NCBI GenBank assembly: GCA_029260765.1 | Contig: JAJDCP010000108.1 | Coordinates: 1 to 64,000, forward strand | DNA: 64,000 nt | Reading direction: 5' to 3' | DNA from: Planctomycetota bacterium | GTDB lineage: Bacteria; Planctomycetota; J058; JAJDCP01 | Shown: piece by piece, positions 61,056 to 64,000 of the stretch | Layout of the letters: each line of letters opens with the position of its first letter | Numbering within the stretch: the first letter of the stretch is position 1 | Program-made: the position numbers and the translations under genes | The notes under the pieces: model-generated | What the model saw: the letters and a program-made list of their open reading frames with translations, nothing else | What the model was told of the DNA's origin: nothing | Database searches by the model: none

Positions 61056-63362
61056 ATGAAACGTACCAGCCGTCTCCTTTGTCTGCTCACCACTGCCAGC
61101 CTGTTTCTGGGCTGCGCCCCGACTGCGCCGAACAAACCGCCTCCCCGCAGAGATCCTCCGGTCCAGCCGGATGCCGTCGAGCCCTTGACGAGGCCTGCCG
61201 ACCTGCCGCCGGAGCTGGACCGCGCGCAGCGGCCTGCCCAGCGCCCTGCGCAGGCCTTCGAACGCGAGGTCGTCGACCCCGAAGACTATGCCCGTCCGAG
61301 CTTCGCGGAGCTGATGGACGGCCCGGTCCGTCGCTGGCGCCTGGCGTTGCAGCCGGAGTTCGAACCAGGAGCCCCGCAGGACATGCAGGCGGTCGAGTCG
61401 AACCACTCCTGGTGGAACGGCAAAGCGACGCTGAAGATGGAGAGCCGCAGCCAGAACGACCGCTGGATGGCGCACGGCTACGGCGAGGCCCACTACATCA
61501 GCAACGGGGCCCTGTTCGCCAAGGGCAACTTCCGGGACGGCGACATGCACGGCCCCTGGTTGTTCTTCAACGAGGACGGCAGCCTTGAGAGCATCCGCTG
61601 CTACAAGCAGGGCCTGCTCGATGGGCCGTATGCGACATTCGTCGCAGGCCAGGTCGCATCGTCGGGCTCGTGTGTCGCGGACAAGGGCGTCGGCGAATGG
61701 CACAGCTGGGACGTGGACGGGGCGCTGAGCTTCCGCACGTTCTGGCAGGACAACCTCGGCACGCTGCAGAAAGTCTGGGAGCGTTCGTACGACGGCCGTG
61801 GCCGACTGGTCAACCTGTGGAGTTTCAGAGATGGCGTGGTGAGCGGTGAGGTCGTGCTCTGGGTGCGTGACACGTACGACCCGGCTGGCGAGCTCAGCAA
61901 CCCTGCGGTGGCCGGGCGCCTGGAGCTCAGCCAGAAGGACGCCCTCGGCAACAGCCACGGCTGGCTGACGTTCTACGACAAGGACTCTGGCCTGCGCAGC
62001 CACGACACCTGGTTCGAGCACGGTGAGCAGACCGGCCCCTTCTTCAAATACGGCACCGATGGCCAGGTGATCAGCGAGGGGGCGATGCGCGCGGGCAAGC
62101 GGCATGGGCCCTTTGTGGTCAAGGTGGGGGAGAATACCAGCTACGTCCAGTACGACAACGGTCTGCGCCAAGGGTCGCGGACGCTGATGGCTCCGGACGG
62201 AACGGTCCTCAGCCAGGGCATGTATCAGGACGATGCCTGCGTCGGCATCTGGCAGGAGCTGCGTGAGGCGGGCAAGGTCTATGCCGGAATCGGCCTGGAG
62301 AGCGAGGGGACCTGGTCGGGCCGCGGTCCGGTCGATGCGGACGGCAGGTTCCACGGTAGCTGGGAGTGGGCAAGGGCGGACGGCAGCCGGGCGGCGACCA
62401 CTGAGTATGACAACGGCAGCTATGACGGCACGTATTCCTTCTACCACGCAGATGGCCAGACCGTTCGTATGCGCTTCGAGGTCACGCAAGGCACCCGGAC
62501 GGGGACGTACGAGAGCTTCTACGCTGACGGCAGCCCGGAAGTGGCGGGCAGCTATCTGCAGGGCGACAAGACCGGCGCATGGCTGAGCTACCATGCCAAC
62601 GGAGCCTTGAAGTCACAAGGCAGCTACGGCGGCGACGGCTGGATCGGAAGCGCACAGGTCGGTGAGTGGCTCGAATTCGACCAGCAAGGCTCGTTGTGCG
62701 CGAAGAAGGTCTTTGACGCCAGCGGCAACTACCAGGGCCGGCTGGAGCGCGAGGCGCCGCCCGAGGGGGCACCCGCCGGTGTGGATCTCGATGCCAGACT
62801 GCCCAATGGCACCTGGTTGATCTACGACAAACAGGAGACCCTGCGCCGGCGGATGATAGTGCTCAACGGCCAGCCCGCCGGCCTGGTACAGGAATACTTC
62901 CCCAATGGTGTGGTAGGCCTCGAAGGCAACCTGCAAGGCGAGCTGCGCGAGGGCTTGTGGAAAGCCTATTACGAGAGCGGCCAGCCCAAAGACGAGACAC
63001 AGTTTGTCGCCCATGTGCCATCTGGCGTCTTCCGCCAGTGGCGCCCCGATGGCAGCCTCGCGCTGGCAGGCCAGGTCGAGAATGGCAAGAAGAGCGGCGT
63101 CTGGACCGCCTACGCGACCGACGGCACCACCGTGATCAAAGAGGAGAGCTACGGTGCTGACGAGAAACTCGATGGCAGCTACAAGCTCTACCATGAGAAC
63201 GGCCAGCTCAAAGAAGAGGGCAGTTACGCCGCCGGCCAGAAGAGTGGTGTCTGGCGGGGCTTCTACGAAGATGGTCAGCCGCAGTACACCGGCTCATGGG
63301 AGGCGGGCAACAAGCTCGATGATTGGCAGCAGTTCCAACCCGAAGGCAGTCCCAAGCCCTGA
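61056..63362 (+). CDS. MORN_2 (YwqK-like) repeat lipoprotein
   Basis: A 768-residue predicted lipoprotein with lipobox L-F-L-G-C near residue 19. A Pro-rich linker leads to about 15-20 MORN_2/YwqK-type repeats, such as YHENGQLKEEGSY, YESGQPKDET and FFNEDGSLESI. GGAGG lies 4 nt before the ATG. The repeats form a long beta-solenoid-like surface, usually a binding platform. YwqK in Bacillus is an immunity protein of a toxin locus, but no toxin gene is evident here. It is likely surface-exposed or periplasmic via Lgt. Confidence 0.85.
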   Translation: MKRTSRLLCLLTTASLFLGCAPTAPNKPPPRRDPPVQPDAVEPLTRPADLPPELDRAQRPAQRPAQAFEREVVDPEDYARPSFAELMDGPVRRWRLALQPEFEPGAPQDMQAVESNHSWWNGKATLKMESRSQNDRWMAHGYGEAHYISNGALFAKGNFRDGDMHGPWLFFNEDGSLESIRCYKQGLLDGPYATFVAGQVASSGSCVADKGVGEWHSWDVDGALSFRTFWQDNLGTLQKVWERSYDGRGRLVNLWSFRDGVVSGEVVLWVRDTYDPAGELSNPAVAGRLELSQKDALGNSHGWLTFYDKDSGLRSHDTWFEHGEQTGPFFKYGTDGQVISEGAMRAGKRHGPFVVKVGENTSYVQYDNGLRQGSRTLMAPDGTVLSQGMYQDDACVGIWQELREAGKVYAGIGLESEGTWSGRGPVDADGRFHGSWEWARADGSRAATTEYDNGSYDGTYSFYHADGQTVRMRFEVTQGTRTGTYESFYADGSPEVAGSYLQGDKTGAWLSYHANGALKSQGSYGGDGWIGSAQVGEWLEFDQQGSLCAKKVFDASGNYQGRLEREAPPEGAPAGVDLDARLPNGTWLIYDKQETLRRRMIVLNGQPAGLVQEYFPNGVVGLEGNLQGELREGLWKAYYESGQPKDETQFVAHVPSGVFRQWRPDGSLALAGQVENGKKSGVWTAYATDGTTVIKEESYGADEKLDGSYKLYHENGQLKEEGSYAAGQKSGVWRGFYEDGQPQYTGSWEAGNKLDDWQQFQPEGSPKP

Positions 63363-63858
63363 GTTGACTCCCAAGGAGCTCAGAGGTCGAGGCGCGGAGG
63401 ATGCAGTGAGCAACGAGCTCGAAGCAGCTGAGCTTAGCAACATTGGTTCTCTTTAGCTTGGGAATCATCCGGTCGGTCGATCTGCAGGGAACCGCATCAC
63501 GGTCGTGCTGCTTTGGTGCTCGATCAGCTTGCTGGTTTCTTGTGCATCGGTCTACGCAGCCGACGACCCGACCTGGCAGGTGAAGCGCTCGCAGGGGATG
63601 GACGGCACATAGAGCAACGCCGCGGCTGTGCACCCGCCTTGGCATGACGACCGATCCGCAGGGCGCCCTTCTGCGCACAACAAACGAGCTCGGCGTGCGC
63701 CGCACAGCGAGCTGCGACCTCCCACAATTGGTGCTTTTCTGCGCTCCGCAAGTTCTTTATCGGCAATGAGTGCCATGCTTTCAGTCCGTGTGTCAGGCCT
63801 GGTTTCAAGGTCTTTTTGCGTATCATGAAACGGGAGAGGCGAAACCCGGAGTGCTGAG
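63363..63858. other. Region with no firm gene; small lipoprotein-like remnant
   Basis: About 500 bp without a convincing gene. At 63505-63612 a 35-codon plus-strand frame encodes a lipoprotein-type signal (LLWCSISLLVSCASVYA) followed by DDPTWQVKRS and a stop, possibly a decayed lipoprotein. No Shine-Dalgarno site precedes it. The rest shows no coding pattern. Confidence 0.35.
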
Positions 63859-64000
63859 TTGGATGTCCGTGCCACATTCCCCCCTTCGGCGTCGCAATTG
63901 CTATGCGTCGGGGCGGACGCGGCCATCTGTGACGGGCTGCGGGCACTGGGTTCTCGTGTACACGCAGATCCCACGCCGGATGCGGAGTTGGCAGAGATTC
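63859..64000 (+). CDS. Start of a gene cut by the window edge
   Basis: An open frame of 47 codons from TTG 63859 to the last base. It reads LDVRATFPPSASQLLCVGAD, then DGLRALGSRV, protein-like and low in stop codons. GGAG lies 7 nt upstream of the TTG. The product cannot be assigned. Confidence 0.45.
   Translation, partial: MDVRATFPPSASQLLCVGADAAICDGLRALGSRVHADPTPDAELAEI

Overview
The window is high-GC, densely coding bacterial chromosome. Nearly all genes use Shine-Dalgarno sites (GGAGG/AGGAG), with many GTG and TTG starts and frequent ATGA/GTGA stop-start overlaps. A type II secretion-like secretin system, lipoproteins with lipoboxes, Lgt and a periplasmic HtrA point to a diderm (Gram-negative-type) organism. 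The Lgt variant with an H-D-H-P-G motif and the overall gene mix recall Myxococcota and related deep-branching lineages, but nothing here fixes the taxonomy.

Layout. Positions 1-3435 hold a tRNA-Met with its terminator and a cytoplasmic tricorn-type protease; upstream of it on the same strand lie a small gene, polA and an AlbA_2-domain gene. From 7.5 to 10 kb is an accessory patch: two ORFan genes, a glyoxalase/VOC gene, and a 59-bp direct repeat bracketing one ORFan. From 23.5 down to 10 kb (minus strand) runs a type II secretion/type IV pilus-like assembly locus: major pseudopilin, two minor pseudopilins, a PilM-PilN fusion, a PilO/GspM-like protein, a secretin fused to an FGE-sulfatase-like domain, a TPR lipoprotein, a GspE ATPase with an N-terminal STAS-like domain, GspF, a further pseudopilin, an unknown protein and a PilT-type ATPase. 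A second tricorn-like S41 protease, this one secreted, sits just upstream (23.6-26.5 kb).

From 35.6 down to 26.6 kb is a complete F-type ATP synthase operon with unusual parts. It has AtpZ and AtpI, subunit a, a triple-hairpin proteolipid whose middle hairpin has Gln in place of the ion-binding Glu, a separate single-hairpin proteolipid with a two-carboxylate (Na+-type) motif, a b subunit with a signal peptide, a two-TM b-prime subunit with a periplasmic domain, then delta, alpha, gamma, beta and epsilon. Its leader has a good sigma-70 promoter and a perfect CRP-type palindrome.

From 38.3 to 44.4 kb (plus strand) are an acyl-CoA ligase with a DUF971 partner, tRNA-Leu, a class I aminotransferase, a DUF2752 membrane protein, a MITE-like element that supplies the DUF2752 stop codon, a zinc-ribbon protein and a Nif3-family protein. 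A frameshifted S23 four-helix-bundle pseudogene with a heptanucleotide repeat follows. The minus-strand isc cluster (iscR-iscS-iscA-iscX, no iscU) lies at 44.9-47.3 kb. About 1 kb downstream, on the plus strand, is a NifU-like protein whose U-type domain seems to lack the cluster-ligand cysteines while its ferredoxin domain keeps all four.

From 47.6 to 64 kb are envelope and regulatory genes: LysM lipoprotein, proline-rich and coiled-coil proteins, Lgt, a phage gpD/VgrG-like protein with a LysM-like module and a zinc-ligand-less amidase-like C terminus, an NtrC-type regulator, a YkgJ-type cysteine-cluster protein, HtrA, small unknowns, a long MORN_2-repeat lipoprotein and the beginning of a further gene cut by the window edge.
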